Assembly: GCA_003508835.1 (NCBI GenBank)
Contig: PUFA01000164.1
Location: forward strand, 1,116,001 to 1,180,000
DNA length: 64,000 nt
Reading direction: 5' to 3'
Source: Eonycteris spelaea
Lineage: Eukaryota; Chordata; Mammalia; Chiroptera; Pteropodidae
Position 1 is the first letter of the stretch; the number at the start of each line of letters is the position of its first letter. The notes beneath the pieces were generated by a model that was not told where the DNA came from, did not search any database, and saw only the letters and a program-made list of their open reading frames with translations. Below, piece by piece: positions 13,844 to 24,500 of the stretch. A program made the translations under genes and the position numbers.

Positions 13844-14209
13844 GAGCAAGGCGTGGACCAGTCACGGCTGGATAGAAACCAGTGCTTTCCTCCCTTCTTG
13901 GTCTCAAGATCTTATATGTTTTACACTTATGTGAGACAGTAAAGATCGACATTCACTTTATTATAAATTAAAATCTGTAGGACGCTTCAGTGACCTTTTC
14001 ATTTAGAATTGGAAGCTCTGTAATAATTTTTGTCTTTTAAGGACCTTAGAGTATCTACACTTAAAATAGTCCATTCTTTTTCCTTAAAAATGATGCTACA
14101 AGTTAACTGATACCATGATACTATAGGAAAATGGTCTCTTGAATAAGATCAGGTCCATCATTAACGTCTGTAAAGCTGAGAGGAGGTAGCTTCATCATAT
14201 TTTTGCCAA

Positions 14210-14520
14210 TAAGATCATGAGCAGATTGCTCAACAGAAACCGTGGAGATCAGGGGGCAGTGGGTTGATGTATTCAAAGTGTTGAAGGAAGAAAAGCTAGT
14301 AGCCAAGAATCATATATCTGGCAAAACTATCTGAAAATGAGGGAGACCTTAAGACATTGCCAGATAGACCAACGCTGAGGACGTTCTTTACCACTAAACC
14401 TGCCTGGCACGCAGCACATCCTTCAGGTTGGAATAAAAGGACACTGGGCAGAGACGCAAAGCTTTATGAAGAAATTAAGATCTCTGCTGACACTCAGTGC
14501 ATGGACAATTATAAAAGCTG
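14210..14520 (+). mobile_element. HAL1/L1 fragment
   Basis: The run 'agtgttgaaggaagaaaagctagtagccaagaatcatatatctggcaaaactatctgaaaatgaggg', followed by 'gacattgccagatagacc', 'ccttcaggttggaataaaaggacactgg' and 'gaagaaattaagatctc', is the ORF1-end/3' text of HAL1-type half-L1 elements. It is interrupted at 14521 by the 5S-derived element within 'caattataaaagc'. Confidence 0.7.
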
Positions 14521-14655
14521 GTACTCTATGGCCATGCCACCCTGAACAAGAACCTATCTGATCGCGGTAGCTAAGCAGGGTCGGGCCTGGTTAGGACTTG
14601 GATGGGAGACCACCTAGGTGCTGTAGGTGTAAAAAATAAAAAATAAGAGATTGTT
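14521..14655 (+). mobile_element. 5S rRNA-derived retroposon (SINE or 5S pseudogene)
   Basis: Bases 14521-14630 match vertebrate 5S rRNA almost end to end: 'ggccatgccaccctgaac' at the 5' part, 'agctaagcagggtcgggcctggttag' (internal promoter area) and 'acttggatgggagacc', ending 'gtgctgtaggtgt'. Two short deletions are visible, one near 14549-14560 and one of about 9 nt near 14613, where the usual GGGAATACC is missing. An A-rich tail (aaaaaataaaaaataa) follows directly. The internal Pol III promoter plus the A-rich tail mean it spread by retroposition. Fruit bats carry 5S-derived SINEs, so it may belong to that family. A one-off 5S retropseudogene is the alternative. Confidence 0.8.
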
Positions 14656-14754
14656 AGCTGACAAGTTCCTTGTAATCTGTGAGGTCAACCAAGGGTTACC
14701 TCGCCTAAAAACAAACAAACAAAAAAATCATTTACAAGTTGTATAATAATGGAA

Positions 14755-14895
14755 AGTTATTTAATGCCTCTAAGCCTCAGTCTCTAACTGTAAAATACAG
14801 AAACCACAACACCTATTCATGATGTTGTTCAGAGGTTAAATGAGGCTACCTATGCAAAGTGCTTGGAACCGTGTTCAGTCACTCAATAACGGTGT
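14755..14895 (+). mobile_element. MIR SINE (3' part)
   Basis: 'taatgcctctaagcctcagtctctaactgtaaaatacag' followed by 'gttgttcagaggttaaatgaggctacctatgcaaagtgcttgga' is the MIR core and LINE-related tail in forward order. Confidence 0.75.
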
Positions 14896-15020
14896 GATCA
14901 TGGATAATTCCTGTAGGCCAGCTGGAAAACATGCATATTTCCACACAGTGGCAATATTTCTTTTTGGTAGTTTCCAATTACAGAAATGTTATGTAAATGA
15001 TTACACAGTGCTCTAATCAG

Positions 15021-15023
<3 letters not shown>

Positions 15024-15061
<38 letters not shown>
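15024..15061. repeat. 38-bp T homopolymer
   Basis: An uninterrupted run of 38 T. It could be the poly(A) tail of a minus-strand retrocopy extending right, but no AATAAA lies at the expected place on the minus strand and the adjoining sequence is not recognised. Confidence 0.9.
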
Positions 15062-15064
<3 letters not shown>

Positions 15065-16945
15065 GTGAACACTAAATAAGCTCCCCAGAGCACCAAGTGC
15101 CTTAAAACAGTCTGTATTTAGAGCCCTTACAGATCTAGAGGGGCAGGAAGTGCCAGATATGCACCGTATGTGTCTGTCCCTCACAGGACAGCTACCTTTT
15201 GCCTTCTATGTTGCTTTTTGTAGGTTAAAAAAATACACAAACTCCTTCTCACTTCTAAAGGATCATCTATTACATAAGAAAACAAAGCATTTATATGAGC
15301 ATAATTTTCGGTATACAAATGTATAGCATTTGGCAATTATAGAGAGATGCCTCAATACACATTATTGATCTGTAAAGTATCAAGAAGGTAATTGTTCTGG
15401 TTTCTTTAAGTTATAAAGTTGTGAAGAGTATAGATAGCCTTTGTAATTTGGGTTTTGAGTATTTACAGAAAAGTTTCTGAGGCTCCTTGGCAACCATAAT
15501 ACCATCATCGTCCAGAAAAACACTCTTCATTCAACTATGCAACCAGAAAGATTAATTAGCTACTTGGACTCTTTGGACCTAACTTTCATCAGGAAAGAAC
15601 AAGTAGGAAAGGAGCACATATGATACATGTTTAAGTGTGCAACCTTTATTGTCTTAATATCCTCTACTGTTATGGATCTGATGATAAAATAAGATCACTG
15701 AGAAATGACTGTGAAAGCATTCTGTAAGTGGTAAGTTATAAAAATATGTTTAATGATAGCAACAATAATAATTTGGTGTGTGGGATTTTTATACTTAGGT
15801 CTATAATTTTACTTGTTTATATCGCAAAGGAAGAACCTCTTCAGTGTTTCCACAAACAGAATCAATAAGTCAGTAAAACATAATGTTTATGTAAGTTAAT
15901 ATGAAATTATCTACAGTTACATGTAATCATAGATAATTACATAACATAAATACAGAATTCTAAAACATTCATTAACCATTCCTTCCAGACATAGAAATTA
16001 ATTCAGTTCAGTTATTAGTTGTGACACATAAATTTTTTTTAAAATCAATTGTAAAACACACTTATTATGCTTAAATTTTGAAATCAAGATGCTTCTCAGA
16101 ATCAATATTTAAAATTTTGCTGATTACTTATCTTTTACACTGAAAAGCTTTCATTAATGATGTCTTACAACCAATTTTGTTTCATAGTCAAGTAAAGGAT
16201 ATTGTACCACCACCACGTGTCAGAAACATTTTGTGGATATAAATCTATATTACACAATTAGCTTCCATAATCTTTTATGCATTCCGCTTATTTTCTGTTA
16301 CAAAGTATTATGAATGCTTATTCTCCTTTAGTCATCAGATGCTGTTATTCAGAGGCCACAAACTTCTCTATTATTAGTTTTTGTTTTTAAAGGCCAAGTT
16401 GTGAATGATGAACATGTATTTTAGTAAAAAATATATGGAAGCAATGCTTTAACACATCCATAATATTCTTGGACCAGTCTTGCTCCCTTAAATGAAACTC
16501 AAAAGATAACAGCACTGAAATCACAAAAGGGGTTCTAAGTTAAGAATAGAGAATTGCCTCAGAGGTGACTCAGATTTAGATCTTATACAACTAGATGTAA
16601 AACAACATTTTTTTCTTTATTTTAAATTTGTTGTAAAGAAGCAAAACCAAATTAATATAAGATAAACTTTAAAATGGCCCCGAGTCTTATGCCATTCGGA
16701 ACTAGCTGCCTTTCTAATTCCTTGAAATATTTTCACATTCCATTACCTCTACCTGTGGTTTCTATGGTACAATACGTGTGAGCTCAACGTCCCAATATCC
16801 TTATTTAGGATAAGTGTAGAATCTAACTTCAGACTGAGAAAGAGGAATGGGCAGTAACACTAACATCTCATGAAAACAAAAGGTGTGCTAATGTTCCCCA
16901 GCCACCACATTATCAGCACTAGTCTCTACCCATTCTAATATAGTC
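15062..16945. other. Unassigned AT-rich intergenic DNA
   Basis: No gene or assignable repeat is seen. If the T-run at its left edge is a tail, the first 100-150 bp would be the 3' part of an unknown retrocopy. Confidence 0.5.
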
Positions 16946-16949
16946 AGAT

Positions 16950-17230
16950 TGTATCATTCATTCATTCATTCAGAAAATCTTTATTTAGCAATATATGTCA
17001 GGTGCTGTCATGGATCCCTGGAATTTAGGGTTGAACACCTTCAATGACGGCCTCACGTGGAGGCAGACAACAACCAGATACTTCTGCTAATATGTGGCAC
17101 AGCGGTAGTATAGAAAAACCCAGGAGCAGAGAGGAGGACAGTCATTCTAAAACAGCTTGGCTGAGTAGGGGGGAGACAGGGTTTTATCTTAAAGGAGCCA
17201 ATCTGGCCTGAGTTATAGAATATGAGCAGA
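16950..17230 (-). mobile_element. L2 LINE fragment (antisense)
   Basis: It starts with 'cattcattcattcattcag', then 'tttatttagcaatatatgtcaggtgctgtcatgg' and 'gaggcagacaacaacc', the reverse of an L2 3' end. The CATT repeat is the reversed TGAATGAATGA tail. Confidence 0.65.
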
Positions 17231-17424
17231 AATTAACCAAGAGGTTACATTTGTATGTTTTTCCTCTTTACTACAGCTCATATTGTAAAATCTCAGGTTT
17301 AATCCTGGGCCTTCTTGCCTGATTTCTATACACTCCTCCTACAATATTATCATCGATTCTCATGGCCTGAATGCCATCTCTATGCCAAATATTTCCATAT
17401 AGACTCTGACAGCAGATTTTTTCC

Positions 17425-17957
17425 TTTGAGTTTTTTGTAGGAGGTTCAAGGGATTCTGTGGCTGATCAAGGAAAAGGCTTTGATCACAAAGTGGCAGGTA
17501 GCGCAAACTTTATTGGGAGACGCTTTGACAGGTTGAGTGGTGAAGTCCCTCACAGCAGGAGTCTGTTTGGAGACAAGGCTGCTACTCAGAATCTGAGGAA
17601 GGCAAGGGAATTTCTGGGAGAGAGGGGTTTGTAGAGGGGCCTTCTGTGCGCAGGTAATGTCACTCAGCAGTATGGCAGGCATCTCTGGTTAGAGAGCTCT
17701 GAAGGGCAGCAGTGGCTAGGGGTCTTTATGGCCTCAGGTTTATCTATTACTAGCAGATGTGGGGTGAGATTTTGCAGAGGTATGCAAAACAGGTAAGCTC
17801 TAAATCTGCTTGTTTGGTCTATTGTAAAAATAAATGAATGTGTAAACACTTGATTTTGTTCCTGGTGGGCTTCTGAACTAATATGTCTCAGCCTGCAGTG
17901 AAGAAATAAAAGACCTAGGGGCCAACACACAGAAGCCATCTTTGGCTCATTTACATA
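17425..17957 (-). mobile_element. Probable solo LTR (ERV1-like)
   Basis: On the minus strand it begins near TGTTATGTAAATGAGCC, has a compositionally distinct U3-like part, and carries CCAATAAAG around 17505 followed by a U5-like stretch that ends near 17430. That is the layout of an LTR with its polyadenylation signal. No internal retroviral genes adjoin and no clear target duplication was found, so boundaries and class are tentative. Open frames here do not resemble known proteins. Confidence 0.45.
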
Positions 17958-17999
17958 ACAGCTTCACATCAATATAGTCAAACGTGTATTTAACATCTC

Positions 18000-18890
18000 C
18001 ATTCAGGTGTCACAAAAGTACCATGAACTTAACCCGATCAAGACAGAATTTCTGGTACTTCTTCAGTTTTTCCTTTTCACTAAATGAATTATTATCTATC
18101 ATTTGAGGCAGAAACTTAAGAGTCATATATTATTCTTCCCCGTTCAATCTAACCTATCATCAAATTTTGTCATTTCTACTTCCTAAGCACTTTTCATATT
18201 CAGTTCTCTACACCCCATTGCCAACACTTAAGTCTAAGATAAAGTCTCTCTCACTTGGATTATTCTAATATTCTGCTCAGTTGTCTTCTCATCTTACTCA
18301 TATCCCCTTTCCATAAGTTCCCCATACAGCAAACAGGGTTATTTTTGAAACATAGATCATGCTCATATTAGCTCCTTGTTTGCATAGCTTTTAACAGTGT
18401 TCAGTTCCACATCGAATATATCCAAATCAGATGCTCTTCTCACGCCATTCCCCCCATTGCTTACCAGTGTCCAGTTACAGTCCCAGTGACTTATGCATGT
18501 TCTTTTCCACACCATGACCTCTGTACTGTTGACCGTTCTACCTGGAATGTGCTTCTCTCCCAGCAGGTTGAATGGCTGCTTCCTTTCTCCCTTTACGTTG
18601 TTTAAATGTGACTTTCTCAGAAAGGCCTTCTGTAATTGGCCTAATATAGCCCTCACCATCCCTACCACCCATTCTCATTATTCTCTCTCAAGCTCTGCAT
18701 TTATTTCGGGCATAACAATCATCTCAATTTGTAATTGAGATATGTGTTTTGCTTACTTCTTCAAATCCTCTCTAGGTTTCATGAAAACAGAGGTTTTTGT
18801 CTTGTTCACTGTCTTTGTTTTATTGCCTTTTTAAAACCTAGCTTCTAGTGTAATGACTGACACATAATAGAAACTAATTAAATATTTGTC
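18000..18890 (+). mobile_element. Long L2 LINE 3' region
   Basis: A long colinear L2 copy: 'gaacttaacccgatcaagacagaatttctgg', 'ttaccagtgtccagttacagtcccagtgac', 'gttctacctggaatgtgcttctctcccagcag', 'aaatgtgactttctcagaaaggccttctg' and the 3' part 'gtgtaatgactgacacataatagaaac'. It is one of the longest fossils here; its short open frames are remnants or shadows. Confidence 0.75.
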
Positions 18891-19495
18891 AAGTAACATT
18901 TATTTATAAGGAACAAATAAACAGGGAGGGTTGCAGTCAGGTAGAGAAGTTTTTTTTTAAGGGCTAAAGATGTTATTGTATTATATTCTACAATTAAACA
19001 ATATGGAAAATTTCATGCCTTTCTTGATGAGGTAAAGACATTCAAACAACTCTGGGGAATATGAATGGCCTTTGAATGAACAGGTTTGAAAATCGTTGAA
19101 TTAAATTATTTAAATAAGGCTGGGGTTATTAAAAGTAGATTGTAGTCCGCTGTTCTTCAAATTTTTTAGATCTATAAAGATTAAATAAGAGTAATCATTA
19201 CCATTAGGTATTTAAAAGTTATATGAAGGAACATTTTCTATCAGGAGTAGGAATTAAAGAAAAACTGTTTATGAAGAGGGCATAAAATCTTAGAATTCTC
19301 ACCTTCTACCATGCCTTTTAACATTAACAATGCATCTACTGCTCTATTTCCTTTTCATATTTATTATTACTTATATGTGCATTCTCTGTTTTTTCCTTGC
19401 CCATTCTTAATGGGAATTTATCCATTCTGTATTAGAAGTAAATCTGCCTTAATTCGGCAATGGTGCAAAAATGGTAATTCAAAGAATAAGAATAT
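18891..19495. other. Unassigned AT-rich intergenic DNA
   Basis: No gene or clear repeat is recognised. Confidence 0.5.
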
Positions 19496-19499
19496 GATT

Positions 19500-19735
19500 A
19501 TTGAATATTGAGCATTTACTATGTGCCAGACATTATTCTAAGGGCTTAATATGTTCTACTTATTTAATCCAATTAGAAGCCCTGTGAGTCAGGTACTAGT
19601 ATTACCTCCACTTTACAAACAAGGAGACAGAAACAAAGCACGGTTACACGACTTGCCTACAGCTCAGTTAGAAAGCCGTGCACCAGGGGTCCAGCTCACA
19701 GTGCCTGTTAACCACATGCTCACTGCTTACTCCTG
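19500..19735 (-). mobile_element. MIR SINE (antisense)
   Basis: 'attgagcatttactatgtgccagacattattctaagggctt', then 'cctccactttacaaacaaggagacagaaac', 'cttgcctacagctcagttag' and 'ccagctcacagtgcctgttaacc' give the full MIR order in reverse. Confidence 0.85.
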
Positions 19736-20205
19736 TAATTATGCCCCACTCTTTCGTTTTAGTGACCAGAAGTTTTTTTTTTATTTAGGAGAAAGGCATG
19801 CACATGCTGTAGATATATTCTAAAGATATCAGGATTGTGCTCAAAGAGAAGAAACAGGAGGTTGTAACAACAAATGTAGAAATGCCCAATTAGGTTTTTT
19901 TTGCTACACTATTTGGAAATCATTAACTTTTCGCTAAAATATTTGTAGTTTTTATTAGTGGGTAACACCAACAGTGGACGGCAGAGAGTTTCTTGTCTTC
20001 CTCTTTCTCCTCTCCAGGTGAAAACAAACTGAGAAGTTTGTGAGCCTCTTTCCAGGAGGAGACAGATTATAAATCTGAAATTCTGGAGTAGAGAGAACAC
20101 CGATTTCTTTCTTTTTCTATGCTTCTCTTCCTCCCCTCTTTTCACTTTTTCACTGTAATACTTTAGATGATGTGATTAAGATTGGAAAGAATTCTTCATT
20201 CTTAC
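19736..20205. other. Unassigned intergenic DNA
   Basis: Nothing supported. The Lys/Arg-rich minus-strand frame at 19909-20145 reflects pyrimidine-rich sequence rather than a recognisable protein. Confidence 0.45.
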
Positions 20206-20209
20206 AGCT

Positions 20210-20680
20210 TCATTCATTCACATATTATTTATTCAACAAATATTTCTGAGATTCTACAATGTGCCAGCCTCTGTGTTAGGTTTGGATGTTAAGTGGTAAA
20301 ACATGTCGTGGTGAAGAAAATCTGTGGACAGAAAAGGAAAATGAAAACATAATATATAATGCACACATATATGTACACTCACACATATGGGTATTTTTGT
20401 ATATATTACCTATACATATACATATATACACTTTATATCTGCTGTATATTTTATTTATTTATATAAATTAACTCCTCTATATGCTTATTCTACATAAACT
20501 TTATATGTATGTATATAGTTATGAATTATCTTAAGTGCTATGAAGGAAATGGACAGATTTAGTGACAGAGAACTGATTATCAAGGGTGGGAACTACTAGA
20601 AGGGCCATACTGAGTCCCTCAGGAGAGGTAACTTAGGGTTAGTTCTGGCTTTAAGGAAAGGTGGCAAAGGCATCTTGAAG
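20210..20680 (-). mobile_element. L2 LINE fragment (antisense) with an AT-rich expansion
   Basis: 'cattcattcacatattatttattcaacaaatatttctgag' and 'gtgccagcctctgtgttaggtttggatg' open a reversed L2. It resumes with 'ggtgggaactactagaagggcc' and 'tcaggagaggtaactta'. Between about 20345 and 20520 lies a TA/TG-rich low-complexity stretch. Confidence 0.65.
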
Positions 20681-21421
20681 TCCCTGTGCTGCTCAGCCTA
20701 GCTCACAGACTCTCCAGCCTGGAATAAAGGAATCAACCATGGCTGTGTTCTGTGAGGGTGACTAAATGCCCAGGGGTCTGTCTGGCCACAGAGTAATGTG
20801 TTCATGTGACAAGGAAGTAAAACTATTAGCAGAGATATTGGTGAGATCTAGACGATATTTAGTTCACAAGCCTATGTTTTGAACATGGTGTAAGGAGATA
20901 GAAAAAGTACCTCTGACCGCAAAACTTCGAGTTTAATTGGGTAGAATAAACAGATGCATGAGAAATGATACCAGAGGCAATGGACCAAATTGTGCAAAGA
21001 GAGCCATTATAAAAGGAATGAACAGAGCACAGTTGAGCTCATCCTTTTCCAGGGAAATGAGTTAGAGACATGGCATTTACTTAATTGATGGTGGAGGCAG
21101 TGGGAATGGAATATACTTAGATGGACACTAAAAATAAGGGCTCAAATTTAGGAAGACAAACACAGAAAGAAAATGTAACTACTAGTGGTGAAGGAGAATA
21201 TAAAAAAGAAAAAGAATTTAGAAGCAGTTTCCTAAACTTGTTAAAGTGCTACTGCTCCTCTTGCGAGCCTATTTCCCTATTTATCAATGTTGTTCAACAA
21301 AACATAAGTACTTCTATATGCGGGGCACAAACACTAGGCATTTTGTGAAATAACCAGTGTCTGCCATATGGTGTTAGTAAAATATTCCTAGTGCAAAAAA
21401 AACCAAACCAAACCAACACAA
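20681..21421. other. Unassigned intergenic DNA
   Basis: The first part may continue the reversed L2. No gene is recognised, and the frame at 21121-21348 has no family resemblance. Confidence 0.45.
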
Positions 21422-21448
21422 TTTTTTTTTTTTTTTTTTTTTTTTTTT
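21422..21448. repeat. 27-bp T homopolymer
   Basis: An uninterrupted run of 27 T, preceded by ACCAA-rich sequence. It could be a minus-strand retrotransposon tail, but no matching element is recognised to its right before the L2. Confidence 0.9.
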
Positions 21449-21499
21449 GGTCCAGCATAAGATGCCTTGAAGCATTCAGAGTGCGGTTTAAAAGCAGTT

Positions 21500-21720
21500 C
21501 AAAAAATACGTTTTGAATGATTCCTAAGTGCCAAGGAAGTTACGGAGCACTTACTGCAAAGATGAAACACAGTCCTTTCATTTGGGAGCTTAAAGGCTAG
21601 CGCGAGACAGAGGGAGACATAGTGTATTTTATACAATGCAGTGTGGGGGCACGAATAGGGGACAAGTGGAGTCGCCCAGACAGTGAGTAGGAACGTTTAG
21701 AGAACACTCCTGGAAATTTG
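21500..21720 (-). mobile_element. L2 LINE fragment (antisense)
   Basis: 'attcctaagtgccaaggaag', 'gcaaagatgaaacacagtcctttcatttgggagcttaaaggctag' and 'gaacactcctggaaattt' follow the reversed order of an L2 3' end. Confidence 0.6.
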
Positions 21721-22494
21721 GTTGTTTGATTGAGAATCCATAACACAGCAAAAGAAAATAGAAAGAAAAAGATCATTTCAGGAAGGGGAAGCGGTGTGGC
21801 AATGTAATAGGATGGGGTGTGTGGAAAAAGGTGAAAAATCTTTATTAAATTATTATTTTTAGAAACTCTGGATTAAGGTATGTTTCAATGTTCAAATTCC
21901 AAAATAAGGTTAACAAATGCATGGGATATACAACCCTAGTTTGAAACTTTTGGATTAAGAGTATATTTCTAAGCTAATTTAAATTCCTTCAACCCATTTT
22001 AAAATATGGAATTTTGTGGCCCAAACTTCCTTCTTTGGAAAGAAAGCAGCAGGGATAGCACTTTAGAATAGTAACAGCTCACAGGACTGACAGAAGCCAG
22101 TCCTGTCAGCCATATATGTAGAAATAACCTGGGGGCCCTGTCATCCTTTGTGATTTTTTAGGCAAGGTACTAACATTTGGTAGGACAAACACCTGTAAAT
22201 CAGCCTCCTGCAGTGACTTTGAGGGGTGTGGCCTGAAACTGGGGACAGGCTTGGCTAACAATCAAGTGTAATGGCTGAGTATCTTGTGACACTAATGCTA
22301 ACAGAGACAAAGAAAATAGTTTTTCTCTGCCTCCATCTCAGGAACATAGCACAGAGCAGGCTTGCGGTAGAATCTTCACTTAACTAAAGAAGAAGGGCTG
22401 CAAAAGGAATAGTGACTGCAAGAGCTCATGCTCTGGTAGGCCCTCTAAGATCTTTGGGATGAATACAGAGTAACCGAATTCAGTTGAACAGGTA
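21721..22494. other. Unassigned intergenic DNA
   Basis: No supported gene or repeat. Confidence 0.45.
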
Positions 22495-23045
22495 CCTGTG
22501 TTAGACCTTGGGTCAGTCAGGGTCCAGAAAAACAGGATTCACCTGGAATATTTAAATGGCGGACTCTAATGCAGGGGATTGATTAAAGCATGAAACAGGT
22601 GATGAAAGAGACAGATGAAGCCAATTAGAGAAAAGTGAGACAATCAGATTTAGCAACAGAAGCAAGTCACAACCAACCCCAGGCTGGAAGGACACAAGGA
22701 CAAGGAGGGACTACCTGGGTTACTTGGTAAGAACTGGAACTATCTATGGTAGGCTTCAGGGGTGGGAAGTGAAGCATGGAAGAGACACAGCTGATACATG
22801 AGAAGGTGCAGGAGGCAAACTGAATGTCAGGAGAAATACCGTGGCTCCTCCTTCTTCCCGGCCTCAAGTCTTCTGCCATTGCCCCAAGCCTGCATTCGCA
22901 GAAGCCACTGTGAGCCAACTGAGACAGTTCTCTGGGGAAGGAAGCCTACGTCAGATCTCCCTCCCTCATGCTGAGGGAGGGGCCGGGAACAGGGATGAAG
23001 CCATGGGGAAACTGGCACAAGCCTCAACTAGGAGAGTGAAATTAT
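22495..23045. repeat. Ancient interspersed repeat, class unassigned
   Basis: A GC-richer segment opening with 'gtcagtcagggtccagaaaaacaggattcacc' and continuing with 'ctggaaggacacaaggacaaggaggga' and 'aataccgtggctcctccttcttcccggcctc'. It looks like a dispersed mammalian repeat that starts with TCAGTCAGGGTCCAG, but I cannot name the family. Overlapping short frames on both strands are not credible proteins. Confidence 0.4.
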
Positions 23046-23790
23046 AGAGCTTTTAGGTCTATCTTGCTTAAAAAAAAGGAAGCCTGCACTTCAAAGATTG
23101 GCTTCTTAGAAGGTATGAGTGTAAGAAAAATATCTTTAAAAACATTCCCCCTCTCTTTCTCTGCTTTGCTTGGCCAGATCAACGTAAAATGCGTACTCCC
23201 CAAATTAGTTTAATTTGTCTAGAAACACTCATTCAAAAAGACAAACTGATTTTTTCTCTCTCTAAAAGAAATTGCATTTTATTATCTTATTTTGTACAAC
23301 TTAGCCAACATGTAAGATTTTGTTTGTTGTGCTAGCACATTCTCCAAATCAGAAAATCCTTGATTTATCAAACAAAGGCTTATTTGCCTAAATTACCATG
23401 CCGGCCTGACACTGAGATGTGTGGTCTGTTTTGAGTCTTTGTACATTTAGTGACCTGTATTTTTGATAAATGCCATTGCCTAAAACTCTTCAGTAGGAGC
23501 TTTGGGCACCATCTGTGATTGTTTCCGTAGGAGCAGTAACTGCCTAGAGAAAAATCTGATGCTCATTTCAAAGATGCAGTATAAACAAAATTCAAGATGA
23601 TGCCTTTAACATAATTATTCCACCTTTCATTTACATAGTGCTTTATGCATTTCAAAGTGATTTGATGTGATTTCATTTAACCGTTCTTCACAGAACTTGT
23701 GGAAGTTGGGTATGGGCTTCTGAAAGATAAAAAAGCTCAACAAGGAAAATAACACTGAAATTATATAGTCTTGTATAAGACTGTAAAAAA
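23046..23790. other. Unassigned intergenic DNA
   Basis: No gene is seen. The end (about 23615-23750) may be a degraded MIR/L2 ('tttacatagtgctttatgcatttcaaag'). Confidence 0.45.
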
Positions 23791-23794
23791 CCAA

Positions 23795-24005
23795 TCTCCT
23801 GTTGATATTAATAGAAAATATTTATTGAGCACCTTCTCTGTGCCAGGCACTCTTAAAAGTGTATCACATATATAACTCATTTAATCATCATAATTCTGTG
23901 AAGTAGTATTATTATGTTCTCATTTTAAGGATAGGGAGACTGAAGCACAGGGAGGTTAACTTACAGCTAATAAAAGATATATGAGCCTTAGCAGTCTAAC
24001 AAAAT
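23795..24005 (-). mobile_element. MIR SINE (antisense)
   Basis: 'tttattgagcaccttctctgtgccaggcactcttaaaagtg', 'taactcatttaatcatcataattctgtgaagtagtattattatg' and 'ggagactgaagcacagggaggttaac' make a near-complete reversed MIR. Confidence 0.9.
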
Positions 24006-24169
24006 ACAATCTCTCTTAAGCAGTATGTTCTTTAAATATTTACCCAGAAAGCAACAATCTTAATTACAAAGATATATATTTATATTGGGTTTCTTCTTCT
24101 AAAGTGTGCATGTAACTCAGTGGTGTGCTGGTAAACTGGCTCACTGGCTTTCTGCAAAAGAAAAGAAAA

Positions 24170-24500
24170 GGCATGATCGTTCGTCTGTAGCCCCCAAATG
24201 CCCAATGTGAAGGTGTTAGAAGGTGGGGCCTTTGGGAGATGATTCGGTCGTGAAGGCGGTGCTCCCTCGAATGTGATTAGTGCTCTTATGAAAAGAGATC
24301 CCACAGAGCTCTCTAGCCACTTCCACCATATGAGAAGACAAGGAGAAAAGCCTGTGACCCGGAAGAAGGCCCTCATCTGACCATGTGGCAGCTTGATCTC
24401 AAGCTTTCAGCCTCCAGAATTGTGAGAAATTAATTTCTGTTGTTTCGAAGCCGTACAGTCTGTGGCATTTTATTATAAGAGCTCACACAGATTGAGACAT
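24170..24500 (+). mobile_element. MLT1-type solo LTR (ERVL-MaLR)
   Basis: The whole order of an MLT1 LTR is visible: 'aatgtgaaggtgttagaaggtggggcctttgggagatgattcgg', 'gtgattagtgctcttatgaaaagagatcc', 'ccacttccaccatatgagaagacaaggagaa', 'tttcagcctccagaattgtgagaaattaatttctgttgttt', and the end 'gattgagaca'. No internal region adjoins. Confidence 0.9.

Noticed and set aside
14245..14265. CAGGGGGCAGT as a second CTCF site
   Set aside because: The upstream half of the motif does not match, and it lies inside the HAL1/L1 fragment.
18363..18738. Opposed frames of 101 and 81 codons
   Set aside because: They fall inside the long L2 fragment.
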